A stretch of DNA of 59,863 nucleotides from Betaproteobacteria bacterium UBA5582 (GTDB taxonomy: Bacteria > Pseudomonadota > Gammaproteobacteria > Burkholderiales > Rhodocyclaceae). Positions 30,310-42,203 of the stretch are shown here, one piece after another (position 1 is the first letter of the stretch; every line of letters begins with the position of its first letter). The stretch covers positions 1-59,863 of the forward strand of contig DILW01000008.1 in the NCBI GenBank assembly GCA_002425245.1. The letters run 5' to 3'. A program made the position numbers and the translations under genes. A model generated the notes under the pieces. That model was not told the DNA's origin and did no database searches. It was given only the letters and a program-made list of their open reading frames with translations.

Positions 30310-31278
30310 TCATTCCCCGAGAAAAACTTCCCGGAAAGTCTGGATTGTCTGCTCCAGACTTAGTGCCGGCTGCGCCAGGTAGGCTGCCAGTTTGGCCACG
30401 CCGTATTCCCGACTGATTTCGGTGTTGTTGTCTATCCATTCCGGATTCCTCAGCGATATCGATTGCTCATGGACGGTGTGCGGTGCCATTGCGCCCAGCA
30501 GGGTTGTCGGCGTGCTGCCGTTGAAACCTATGAACAGGTTGGGCGAAGCATTCCGTCGCTCGATGATGAACTGAGCCTCGCTGGCGGTCTTGCGCAGAAA
30601 TGCCGTGACCAGGTAGATCCAGAGCGCTGCCACGAGGTTGCGGTAGCGCTCGTCACCGGGCAGCGGCAGGATGATTTCCTTTTCGATTCCGACGGCCCCT
30701 TGACCAAGTACCGGACGCATCAGCAGGCCAATTGCCAGGAATATCCGGCGCACCTGCAGGGCATCCGTCATCTCGAGCATGGCTGCCAGTGATTCCAGCG
30801 TGGTATGGCGAACAAAATTGCCCAGCGGGTCGGTCTGAATTGCCGATTCGAAATCTGCTGAGCAATTGACGCCATCCAGGGCTCCGAGCAGTTCGGCAAC
30901 ATCGGTACCGGTGATGCCGGCTTGGCAGATGCCAGCGAGGGTACTGAAGGATTTATCCAGTCCAGCCGGCGCGCAACGGAAGATGAGCGAATCTTCGCGT
31001 TCGATGGTCGCGGCGGCAATCAACGGAAAACGTCGTCCTGAGGAGTCGCTGCTTGGTCGTAGATGACCGACAACGGAAAGCTTGCTACGCGCACCGGCAA
31101 AGATGAAATCGACGGGAGACGCCGTGTCGTAGGCGATCTTCCAGCGAGGGTTCTCGGAAAGCTGTTCCATGGCCTGCGAAACCCAGCGGTCAAGCACCTG
31201 GATCAATTGGTGCTGGCCGGCGCCCTTGACGAAGTCACCCCGCGCCGGAATCTTGCCAAAACAGGTGGCTTTAGTCAT
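30310..31278 (-). CDS. tagF: T6SS protein TagF
   Basis: This 322-residue protein starts CFGKIPARGDFVKGAG, the TagF/ImpM family hallmark, with GRRFPLIAAATIE downstream. TagF is a post-translational regulator of T6SS assembly in several bacteria. It overlaps tssM by 8 bp. No partner phosphatase or kinase (PppA/PpkA) is seen in this window, so threonine-phosphorylation control is not evident here. Confidence 0.9.
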   Translation of the reverse strand: MTKATCFGKIPARGDFVKGAGQHQLIQVLDRWVSQAMEQLSENPRWKIAYDTASPVDFIFAGARSKLSVVGHLRPSSDSSGRRFPLIAAATIEREDSLIFRCAPAGLDKSFSTLAGICQAGITGTDVAELLGALDGVNCSADFESAIQTDPLGNFVRHTTLESLAAMLEMTDALQVRRIFLAIGLLMRPVLGQGAVGIEKEIILPLPGDERYRNLVAALWIYLVTAFLRKTASEAQFIIERRNASPNLFIGFNGSTPTTLLGAMAPHTVHEQSISLRNPEWIDNNTEISREYGVAKLAAYLAQPALSLEQTIQTFREVFLGE

Positions 31279-34200
31279 GGGCCACTCCGGTGTTTGCTTC
31301 TGCGGGTGTCGCCACTTCGCTCGTCTCCCCCTGCTCGCTGGCAGGCTCGACGCTGACCGTATTCAAGACGATACGCTCTGGCAGCTGCATGTTAACGAAA
31401 CTCCCCTGCCCTGCTGTTTTCTCCGTCGGTGCCTGGGAACTGCTCACCACGCGCAGATCGATGCCGATTTCGACCCCGCGGTTCTCCCAGAACATCCTGA
31501 ATGAATCGTCCGGCTGTCGCGTGCGTCGGGCCGAGCTGATCATCTTTTCCAGACCGTAACGCCCCGGGAAATTGATGATTTCGATGGTCTCGCCCTCAAA
31601 GGTAGTCGCCGTGATCTTGGCGCCCGGCGTGCCCGAGGTGTTCGGCCAGATGAAGTTTGCCCATTGCGCAAGTCCGTTGCGGTAATTCACCTTCTGTCCG
31701 TCGATTTCGATGACGTAGCCAGTAGTACCGGCGGCCGGCTGCGGACGCAGCATGAACACGGTTTGCGCCTCGCCGGCACCGCTGTCGCCAGCGCTCGCCG
31801 CGCCACCTTCGAGTGGCGAGACCCAACGGGCAAACTCGGTCATGAATTCCGGGCGCAACGCAATTCCCATATCGCCCCAGGTTCGCGGCGTGATGGTATT
31901 GCCGCGACGAACGACCAGTTCCCCCATCGACGCCTCGACATATTTGGCAATGGCACCTTCCGGGCCGAAAATCTGTGCGATTTCCGCCGGCGATGCTTCA
32001 ATGCCAGCCTTGGCCGAGAACGGGTACTTGATTGCCAGTTTCTTGACGAACGGTTCATGCACTTGGGCCAGCCAGGTTTTGTTCAGCTCTTCGGTGGCCG
32101 GCTTGATGATCGCTGCATAGGTCTGCATCAAGGGGCGCAGGAGCATCGGGCGCAACATCGCGCGCTGCTGGTCGGGAATGCTGGTCAGCATCTGTTCGTC
32201 CACGAAACGCAAGGTTTCGGAGAGTTCGGAGCTATTGCCCTCGACCGTCTCGCGCATCAGCTTGAGCGCGCCCGAACCAGGGTCGCCCTGATTGCTCAGC
32301 TGATTGAGCTTGCTGCGAATCTTGGCCAGCTGCTTCAGGTAAATGTCGACTAGCGGCTCACTGTTATCCCGGTTGACGACCAGCCGTGCAAAAGCGGAAA
32401 ACTCCTGCCCGACGGGACCCATTTGGAGCGCAGGCGTCTTTCCGGCCACGTTTACATCGACCTGTACCCGGCTTGGGGACATCTGCAGGATGGAGCGTTT
32501 GAACCATTCGACGAATCCCTGCTGCGCGCGCATCAGGCCAACATTGGCGACAGAAGGATTGTCCCAGGCCGTCTGGTCGAAGATGGTCTTGATCAAGGTA
32601 CCAATCGGCGATGTCTGCGGATCGCCGATCCGGTTCATCGCCTTGACGGCTTCCGGGAAGGAGGCGAACTCCGCCACGCTTATGCCTTGAGTAAAGCGCT
32701 TCCATTCTTCGGCGTAATCGCGCTTGTACATGGCGATCAGCGTTTTCTGGATTTGCTCCGGACTACCCTCGAGGGTGAGATCGTTCCGGCTGGAACTCAT
32801 CAGCACCCAGTCGACGTTTTTCTGCTCGCTGGTGGCTGCATCCTTGATCGCATCCTTGACGTATTCCTTCCAGGCTTCGACGGTGAATGCGCCAGACACG
32901 ACCGCGCTGCCAGCAAGCAGTGAGGCGTTTTCGGGGCCGACGATGCTGGCCACGCTCATCGGCGCAAAACGGGTCGAGGCTCTTGCCTTGATTTCGGCAT
33001 AAACCCTTTCGGCAGCCGGCATGCCTCGCACGACGCTGCGCAATTTCTCGCGTACTTCGTCGACCAGCGCCAGATTGGTTTGAATCCCCGGCCAGTCGGC
33101 TGCTTCGACTTGTCCCAGATGGAAGGACAGGATGCTGCCGGCCAAACGGATCATCTGTTCACGGCTCATCGTTCCACGATTGGCTTCCAGCCAGCCACGC
33201 CAGAAGCGGGTGATCTGGTCGGACAGGTGTCCGGCATCGACGTGCTCACGGTCAGCCAGCATCAGATAGGTTTTCAAAGCGTTGTAAGCGTCTTCGACAT
33301 CGTTCGGTCGGGCGTCACGGTAGGGGCTCGAACCGACGTTCTCCGCCTGGCGCCTGTCTTTGTCCTGTGCCTCGGCTTCCTTGAGTCGATTGCCGCGGGC
33401 ATTGACTTCGCTGAGGAAGGCTTCGAGGTTCTCCTTCACCGGCGCCAGCATGATGCTGCGGATACCTGCGAAGTATTCGGCCCGCAACTTGTCGGCCATG
33501 GCTTCGCCCTGATAAAGACCCAAGCCGACGGACAACGGATGATCGCGGTTGAAGCGCTCCAGTTGAACCAGGCGATCCTGAATGATCTCCATCGCCTCAA
33601 GACGGGATTGAAGGTCAATCCGGCCTTCCTGCAGGCGGATCGCCTTATTCACATCCTGACGGACGTTTTCCAGCAAGTTGCGGTTATTGATGTAGGACCA
33701 GCTCCAGCCACCCAGCATCAATCCGAGCACGCACAGTGAGCCAATCACCGCTGCCTGGCGCAACAGCATGCGGTTCCTGGTGATATGGCGACGTACCAGA
33801 TTACGGTCGGGAAAGATCACCCGGGAAAACAGTTCCTTCAGGAAATAACCATGATTCAACGCTGTCCGGATGGGCGTTCCACCAATGCCTTGCAGGGCAA
33901 ACTTGTTGAGGATGCGGTCATTGGTCAGCGGCTTGATGTCGGTACCCTGGATCGCCGAGGTGATGTAAAAGCCTCGGAAGATGGGCTTGAACTGGAAGGG
34001 GTTGTCCTCGAACAGGGTGGCCACGAAGGCCTGCAGTGAAGGCTTGATGGCGGCAAATTCGGAGGGGAAGATGAGCAGCCCGGGCATGTTTTCTTCGCCT
34101 TGGACCCGGGAAAGCTGGGCCACGCTCATGGCCCGCAAGCCTTCGTAGAGTTCGTCAAAACGCTTGTCGAAGAGCGAGATCAATTCCTCGCCGGTTGATT

Positions 34201-35065
34201 GCTCATAAGGAATGGTCGCACCCCAGACTCGGTCACGCTCTGTCCAGTCAAGATCCAGAAAGAAGTCGTGGAATCCGGGGATCAGGTCAGCCTTGGTGAA
34301 CAAGACGTAGACCGGCGCGAAAACCTCGAGCTTTTCCGTCAGTTCCTGCACACGCTGACGCAGGCTTTTCGCCAGATTTATGGCGAATCCGGGCGGGTTG
34401 CTCATCAGTTCGCCGATGCTGACGGTAACGATGATGCCGTTGATCGGCGCATGCGGACGGTTCTTTTTCAACAACTGGAGGAAACCGAGCCACTCTTCCC
34501 GATCCTCCTCATGCACCGAATAGCGCCCGGCGGTATCGAGCAGGATGCCTTCGGTGGTGAAGAACCAGTCGCAGTTACGCGTACCGCCGATCCCCTTGAT
34601 CACGGCCTTGCCACCGTCGTCAAACGGGAATTTGAGGCCGGAATTAACAATGGCGGTACTCTTCCCGGCCGCCGGGTTACCGATGGTTATGTACCACGGC
34701 AGTTCGTAGAGCGCTTCCGATCCGGAAATCTGCCCCAGCTTCGATGTCTTGATGGTCTTGATTGCCGAATGCATCCGCCCTTTCAAAGCGACGAGATCGG
34801 CATTCGCCAGCGAATTCCGCTTTTGCAGGGTTTCGTCCTGTGTTTCGAGCAGCGAACCAATCGCCTCCCCTGCCTTCTTTGCGCGTTGCCGGCGAACCAG
34901 CCAGACCACGAGCCACAGCAGGATGATCGCCACGCTGGCGGCGGCGGCCCAGATAAGCGCCATCTTCAGGGTTTTCGCGCCGAGGAAGAAAAAGGCCGTG
35001 ATGGCGGCGATGCCAACGAAGGACAGGAATCGTGAATCGGTTAGCAGAGTGCGGATTCTGGACAT
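31271..35065 (-). CDS. tssM: T6SS membrane protein TssM (IcmF)
   Basis: This 1264-residue inner-membrane component has N-terminal TM segments (about 15-30 and 36-57), a Walker A motif GNPAAGKST at 129-137 followed by DTAGRYSVHEEDREEW, a third TM segment (about residue 430, LCVLGLMLGGWSWSYI) and a long periplasmic C-terminal part that binds TssJ. The length is typical and an intact NTPase motif is retained. Confidence 0.95.
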   Translation of the reverse strand: MSRIRTLLTDSRFLSFVGIAAITAFFFLGAKTLKMALIWAAAASVAIILLWLVVWLVRRQRAKKAGEAIGSLLETQDETLQKRNSLANADLVALKGRMHSAIKTIKTSKLGQISGSEALYELPWYITIGNPAAGKSTAIVNSGLKFPFDDGGKAVIKGIGGTRNCDWFFTTEGILLDTAGRYSVHEEDREEWLGFLQLLKKNRPHAPINGIIVTVSIGELMSNPPGFAINLAKSLRQRVQELTEKLEVFAPVYVLFTKADLIPGFHDFFLDLDWTERDRVWGATIPYEQSTGEELISLFDKRFDELYEGLRAMSVAQLSRVQGEENMPGLLIFPSEFAAIKPSLQAFVATLFEDNPFQFKPIFRGFYITSAIQGTDIKPLTNDRILNKFALQGIGGTPIRTALNHGYFLKELFSRVIFPDRNLVRRHITRNRMLLRQAAVIGSLCVLGLMLGGWSWSYINNRNLLENVRQDVNKAIRLQEGRIDLQSRLEAMEIIQDRLVQLERFNRDHPLSVGLGLYQGEAMADKLRAEYFAGIRSIMLAPVKENLEAFLSEVNARGNRLKEAEAQDKDRRQAENVGSSPYRDARPNDVEDAYNALKTYLMLADREHVDAGHLSDQITRFWRGWLEANRGTMSREQMIRLAGSILSFHLGQVEAADWPGIQTNLALVDEVREKLRSVVRGMPAAERVYAEIKARASTRFAPMSVASIVGPENASLLAGSAVVSGAFTVEAWKEYVKDAIKDAATSEQKNVDWVLMSSSRNDLTLEGSPEQIQKTLIAMYKRDYAEEWKRFTQGISVAEFASFPEAVKAMNRIGDPQTSPIGTLIKTIFDQTAWDNPSVANVGLMRAQQGFVEWFKRSILQMSPSRVQVDVNVAGKTPALQMGPVGQEFSAFARLVVNRDNSEPLVDIYLKQLAKIRSKLNQLSNQGDPGSGALKLMRETVEGNSSELSETLRFVDEQMLTSIPDQQRAMLRPMLLRPLMQTYAAIIKPATEELNKTWLAQVHEPFVKKLAIKYPFSAKAGIEASPAEIAQIFGPEGAIAKYVEASMGELVVRRGNTITPRTWGDMGIALRPEFMTEFARWVSPLEGGAASAGDSGAGEAQTVFMLRPQPAAGTTGYVIEIDGQKVNYRNGLAQWANFIWPNTSGTPGAKITATTFEGETIEIINFPGRYGLEKMISSARRTRQPDDSFRMFWENRGVEIGIDLRVVSSSQAPTEKTAGQGSFVNMQLPERIVLNTVSVEPASEQGETSEVATPAEANTGVAHD

Positions 35066-35082
35066 CGGATATGTTTCTTTGC

Positions 35083-36489
35083 TCAGGTATTTTCGGATTC
35101 GGGTTGCGTATCAGCCGGGACCGGTTTGACCAGCAGGGCGGCACGTTCAAGTGGGGCGTGGTTACTCAGGCAGAGCGCCGGGCGCGTATCGGCAAGCACC
35201 CGCGCCCGGGCGCAGGCAAGCGCAACCAGCGGACCGATCGGATCGATGGAACCACTCACCGAGCCACTCGGAAGAACATCTTCGACCGGCTCCAGATGAG
35301 CAAGCGCTTCACCTCCGCCCGCCATGGCCTCGGCCAGTTGCCGACTGCGATGATCGGCGTCGAGCACAAGCGAACCGACCTCCTGATGACTGATGCCAGA
35401 TATGCCCAGCACGTCTGCGAAAAGCGCCTCAACGAGTTGGCCACTGACCCTGCCGCCGGCGTCAAGGCGCTTGTCACGCCTGCCCTGCGCAATACGACCG
35501 AGGGTGACGGTGGAACCCGCATCACTATTCGAAGCGCCAGCTTTGGTTAGCAACAGCGCAACTGCAGCCTCACCAGGTATTTCCCCATCCTGCGCCTCCG
35601 GGCCGAACAAGCGCCCGTGATCGCTCCAGTGATCGATGATTTGCTGGTCGATATTGGAAACTGCGCCGATCAGCGCAATCAACTCGTTGTCCATGGTCGA
35701 CCGATTGGCCCGCACAATTTCGTCATCCAGCTTCTGCAGCACTTCACCGCTGCTGCTAGCGGGAACAATCAGAAGTTCGGGGGGAGGCGCTGAAAATGCT
35801 TGCCAATAGTTCGTCTGTAGCCAGCCACGCAGTGCCGGAAGCTCGCCCTGAACCCACTCCGCGGGAACGATCCAGATCACGCGCAGCACTTTTCCGGCCG
35901 AGCGATCTTCCAGGGAGGACTCCAGACGACTGGCAACCCGATCCAGCATGGCCAGCAAACGCAAGCCGGCGGGGCGTTCGAGCAGGTTCGCCATGTCCGG
36001 GGTCGCATCAAGTCTTTCGGCGAGCGACTCGGTTTCCAGGTCGGGAATTACTGCCGCAAATACCGGGAAACCCTGCCCATCGACCAGGTCGTCGCTGGGG
36101 CCGGGACGCTTCCCGGACTGGAGGGCTGTCAGCACCTCCTCCCCGGACTGGCCGGCTGCGGTTTCAATCATGGCATCAAGCAGCAACAGCGAAAACTGCC
36201 GCGCCGCTGCCTCGCTCACCTTCCTGGCTGGCGCCAGCGGATCATCGTCAAGCGGCAAGTCCGGGGTACCCGCCTCACCGACCGTCACGGGCTTGCCGAG
36301 ATGTTCGATGAAGCCCCTCAATAACCAGTAGCCCAACAACAGGGACAGCGGTATCCCGACCAGATAGAGCAACAGGTCGCTCGTGGAGGGCGAAAAATCG
36401 TTAGCTTGCCACCACCCCAAAACCAAGGCCCAGACGATGGCGGCGGTGACGATGCCGGCGAACGTTGCCCTGACGACGACTGAATTCAT
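35083..36489 (-). CDS. Unrecognised T6SS-locus membrane protein with thiolase-like motifs
   Basis: This 468-residue protein (start MNSVVVRATFAG) has two N-terminal membrane segments (about 7-28 and 38-56). A large soluble part contains VPAEWVQGELPAL, GEIPGEAAVALLLTKA, SLVLDADHRSRQLAEAM and DPIGPLVALACARA. The last three stretches resemble weakly the thiolase/ketoacyl-synthase fold, but no catalytic Cys-His-His set is evident, so enzymatic function is doubtful. It lies 16 bp after the PAAR gene and 17 bp before tssM, so it belongs to the secretion operon. It might be an accessory membrane-complex or effector-loading protein. Confidence 0.6.
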   Translation of the reverse strand: MNSVVVRATFAGIVTAAIVWALVLGWWQANDFSPSTSDLLLYLVGIPLSLLLGYWLLRGFIEHLGKPVTVGEAGTPDLPLDDDPLAPARKVSEAAARQFSLLLLDAMIETAAGQSGEEVLTALQSGKRPGPSDDLVDGQGFPVFAAVIPDLETESLAERLDATPDMANLLERPAGLRLLAMLDRVASRLESSLEDRSAGKVLRVIWIVPAEWVQGELPALRGWLQTNYWQAFSAPPPELLIVPASSSGEVLQKLDDEIVRANRSTMDNELIALIGAVSNIDQQIIDHWSDHGRLFGPEAQDGEIPGEAAVALLLTKAGASNSDAGSTVTLGRIAQGRRDKRLDAGGRVSGQLVEALFADVLGISGISHQEVGSLVLDADHRSRQLAEAMAGGGEALAHLEPVEDVLPSGSVSGSIDPIGPLVALACARARVLADTRPALCLSNHAPLERAALLVKPVPADTQPESENT

Positions 36490-36505
36490 GCTTGTTTGCC
36501 TGGTG

Positions 36506-36772
36506 TCAATCGGTGGTCTGCCACTGGCCGGCAATCAAACTGGCGCCGCAAGCCGTCTTGTCCCCGTGTCTGGCGGCCGGCCGACCGTCGATGATCGCCG
36601 TCGGGTCACCGCTGACGATCGTGGTCACCCCGCCATGGCCCTTGCGCGGACAGGTCACTTTATCGCCAACGCGGGCGATGCCACGGCCATTGACATCACT
36701 AGACTCTGAGGCCGAAATGACGACACCGCCATGATCGGTCTTGTCGCCAAGCAGTATGAATGCACGAGTCAT
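36506..36772 (-). CDS. PAAR-repeat T6SS spike tip protein
   Basis: The 88-residue protein has PAAR-type turns: LGDKTDHGGVV, ARVGDKVTCPRKGHGG and AARHGDKTACGA, with conserved His/Cys residues that bind zinc at the cone tip. It caps the VgrG spike. There is no C-terminal toxin extension. It sits between the M15 peptidase gene and the unknown membrane protein. Confidence 0.92.
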   Translation of the reverse strand: MTRAFILLGDKTDHGGVVISASESSDVNGRGIARVGDKVTCPRKGHGGVTTIVSGDPTAIIDGRPAARHGDKTACGASLIAGQWQTTD

Positions 36773-36808
36773 TAAACTCTCCGTTGAAAACCGGTCATTT
36801 TCGGGAAA

Positions 36809-37654
36809 CTAGCGGGCACCCCGTTGCAATACGCCTTTGCGCTGCAGCTCGACGTGCCCGTAGTCACGCATTTTCCAGCGCCCCCCCCAGACCAGGCCGA
36901 GCTCCTCGGCGATCTCGCCATATCGCACATAGGCTTCCATCACCCAGGGATCACGCTCGGAAATTACGATCCGCCCCTGGCGCATGAAGGCTGCATCGGC
37001 AGCCAGACCATACTGGTGATAGCTCATGTTGGCAGGCGCCTGAGTGACGTGCCCGCCCTGACTGAACAACTGTGCCTGCCGTTCGGGACTACGATAGCCT
37101 TCGATCAGAACCATTTCGTAGCCGTGCCTTTCCTTCATCATCTTGAATGTGAGCAATAGCCTTTGCATGAACTCGGCATCCAGCAATTCCCAGTCTCGAC
37201 TGGCATACACCGCATCCGGGCGGACCAACTCGACTTCGCGCGTGGTGAATGCCTCTGGGGGAAGAGCGGGCGGCGGAACGAGCTGTTCTCCCATGAGCAA
37301 AACCGAAATCTGCCGGCTAGCCCCCCCCTCCGAGCCCGAGAAATCGAAAACGCCATTCCCGCCAACCCCAAAAACGATTAGTGAGGGGCCGATCAACAGC
37401 AGGCTGGCACCCATCAGCCAGGTTCGTTCAGTCCTCACGAAGCCCGCGACACCCCGCAGACGCTGGCCGGTGGAACCATGAAGCTGGCGAGAGCCGAGTA
37501 GCAAAGCCCGTGTGATCCTGAACAGCGGCTGGCTTCCGTGATGAATGGAGAGGCGCAAGACCGAAGTCAGACGCGTGCGATACCCTGGAAAAGCAACCAG
37601 TAAGACGACCGCAGCCACCAGGAGGAAATATGCGATTGCGGTGGCGAAAATCAA
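36809..37654 (-). CDS. Membrane-anchored M15 peptidase (TagX-like)
   Basis: The protein has 281 residues. Two hydrophobic segments (about 3-24 and 79-98) anchor a periplasmic M15 (VanY/CwlK-like) domain with zinc ligands in SYHQYGLAADAAF (H and D) and DYGHVEL (H), and a conserved arginine in EGYRSPERQAQLF. M15 peptidases cut peptidoglycan stem peptides. TagX of Acinetobacter has this fold and opens the wall for T6SS assembly. Placement beside PAAR favours that role over an effector; no immunity gene is apparent. Confidence 0.85.
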   Translation of the reverse strand: MIFATAIAYFLLVAAVVLLVAFPGYRTRLTSVLRLSIHHGSQPLFRITRALLLGSRQLHGSTGQRLRGVAGFVRTERTWLMGASLLLIGPSLIVFGVGGNGVFDFSGSEGGASRQISVLLMGEQLVPPPALPPEAFTTREVELVRPDAVYASRDWELLDAEFMQRLLLTFKMMKERHGYEMVLIEGYRSPERQAQLFSQGGHVTQAPANMSYHQYGLAADAAFMRQGRIVISERDPWVMEAYVRYGEIAEELGLVWGGRWKMRDYGHVELQRKGVLQRGAR

Positions 37655-37852
37655 GCGTGACTCCGGAATTTTCTGTTTTGCTCATGACGCGTCGTCATGA
37701 TTCAGATGGTTGGACCCCAAGGCGAAGCATTTTAGTACATTGGCTTAGTTTGTGAAACTTCCATATCTCATATAATGAGCGTATTCATTCCAGTACTTGA
37801 TTATTCGATTACCGGAAGAATTCAATGGAAACCCGATGATGAAAGCATTTGC

Positions 37853-38386
37853 ATGAGTATCCTGAGCGATCTTGACCCGAAAAACGCGCGATTCGATGAC
37901 GACACCGGCCATACGGGGGCGGGAAAGATGTCCTGGACCGCCCCCTTGGGGTTGTTTGCGGTGGCTGGGCTTGGGCTGGCGGTAGCCGTTTATCACGGCG
38001 GAAACGAGCAAGCCGCGAACGCCAAGACGGTTGTTTCCCCGGCCGCGGCGGTTGTCACGCCACAGGTTGCCCCCCTCCCGGCACCTATCCCGCCTGCTGC
38101 TGAGCTGAAGCCGGTGATGGTCGAACCAGCCTCGGCAACTTCAAAAGTGGCCGACTCCAAGCCCCAAGCTGTGCCTCCACAGCGCACCCAGAAGGCGGTT
38201 GCAGCCAGTAAGCCAAGCAAGCAACAAGCGAAGAAAGAGCAGACGGCCAAAATGAAACTCGCCTCCTCGAAAGACGCCAAAAAGAAACCCCAGCAACAGA
38301 GCAAGACGGTCAAGACTGCGAGCAACGGGGATTCCAGGAAGCCTGCCAAACGTGACGTAGAAATCATCACTGCCATCGTCAAGTAG
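37853..38386 (+). CDS. Lys/Ala/Pro-rich membrane-anchored protein in the T6SS locus
   Basis: The 177-residue frame starts MSILSDLDPK, has one membrane segment (APLGLFAVAGLGLAVAVYHG, about residues 28-48) and then a low-complexity tail of Pro, Ala, Gln and Lys. It is a likely inner-membrane protein with an extended periplasmic arm. It is the only plus-strand gene between the two minus-strand T6SS blocks. A longer frame from 37775 is possible. No family is recognised. Confidence 0.55.
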   Translation: MSILSDLDPKNARFDDDTGHTGAGKMSWTAPLGLFAVAGLGLAVAVYHGGNEQAANAKTVVSPAAAVVTPQVAPLPAPIPPAAELKPVMVEPASATSKVADSKPQAVPPQRTQKAVAASKPSKQQAKKEQTAKMKLASSKDAKKKPQQQSKTVKTASNGDSRKPAKRDVEIITAIVK

Positions 38387-38411
38387 CCTTCCCCACCCAA
38401 CACCGCTCCGC

Positions 38412-41135
<2,724 letters not shown>

Positions 41136-41159
41136 CGGTGCTTCTTTCGCTATAGGTCG

Positions 41160-42203
41160 CTAATGAATGTTCTGGGTTAGGAAGCGGCAGTCGTCGCGGT
41201 CGTTTTTTTCTTCGCGGGTGAGGAGGAAGGTGTCGTAGCCCAACTGGCCATGCCCTAGGCCGAGCGGTTTCACCTCCTCGGCACGCAGCACGGGGCGGAT
41301 TTCGTACTCGAACTGCACGCCAGTTGCCAGGGCAAGCAATTTTTCCAGGGCACGCGCCAGTTCACCGCGCGGCATGAATCCCAGATAGGCTTCTCGCGAC
41401 AAAGGGCCGAGGCGAATCCGCAGGCGCAGATTTCTTTGCCAGACGCGCTCGCCAACCAGCATGTCCATTCCCAGGGCGCAGTTATTGTTGCCCAGCGTTG
41501 TCCGCTCCTCTTCCGGGACGACATACCAGCGGCCGACGAATTGTTCGACTCGCACCGTTGTCCGGAAATAACCGCCGAGAACGCGCTTGAGGGTCTCTGC
41601 GGAGACCGGCCGCTGGCGCAGCAGGCCAGCGAAATAGGCAATCGATTCATCCTCGATGGCGCCCGGCTTGTCTGCCAGGCGTTGGCGCAGGGATTCGAAT
41701 CCCAGGCCGCTCAGGGCCAGGATCAAGGGCAAAAAACGGTTCTGGCGATTGCTTTCGTACTGGATCGGCAGCCGGTATTTTTTCCAGGCGCGATAGAAAT
41801 GCCCGACCGAGCGGTTGCTGAACATGTCTAGCAAGGCTCGCCCCGAGGTATCCCGCCGGAATCGCTCGTGCTCGATGACGCGTTCGGTGTAGTGAATCGG
41901 CAGCGTTCCGTTGACCCCGAGCATGCCCATGAAACTGGGGGTGATTTCCACCTGTTCGAGCTCCCCGGTATCCAAACCCTCGTCGTCCTTGGCGTTCGTA
42001 GCCTGCATGCCATCGACCTGACTGGGGGCAAAGCCCAGGCGCAGTGAATTGCGAAAGCGGATTTTTTCGCTGACGGTGTCTTCGCCGCGGGACCGGAAGT
42101 ACAGTTCGTACATGCGGACCAGTTGGAAGAACTCGTAACGCTCAGGGTTGCTGAGCGTCTGCTCGATCACCCCAGGATGGATTCGCCGTTGCGTGGTGCG
42201 CAT
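41160..42203 (-). CDS. tssG: T6SS baseplate protein TssG
   Basis: This 347-residue protein starts with the typical YEFFQLVRMYELYF region and continues with FRNSLRLGFAPSQV and GMLGVNGTLPIHYTE, TssG family signatures. It forms the baseplate wedge with TssF and TssE. The frame overlaps the tssF 3' end by 37 bp, implying translational coupling. Confidence 0.95.
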   Translation of the reverse strand: MRTTQRRIHPGVIEQTLSNPERYEFFQLVRMYELYFRSRGEDTVSEKIRFRNSLRLGFAPSQVDGMQATNAKDDEGLDTGELEQVEITPSFMGMLGVNGTLPIHYTERVIEHERFRRDTSGRALLDMFSNRSVGHFYRAWKKYRLPIQYESNRQNRFLPLILALSGLGFESLRQRLADKPGAIEDESIAYFAGLLRQRPVSAETLKRVLGGYFRTTVRVEQFVGRWYVVPEEERTTLGNNNCALGMDMLVGERVWQRNLRLRIRLGPLSREAYLGFMPRGELARALEKLLALATGVQFEYEIRPVLRAEEVKPLGLGHGQLGYDTFLLTREEKNDRDDCRFLTQNIH

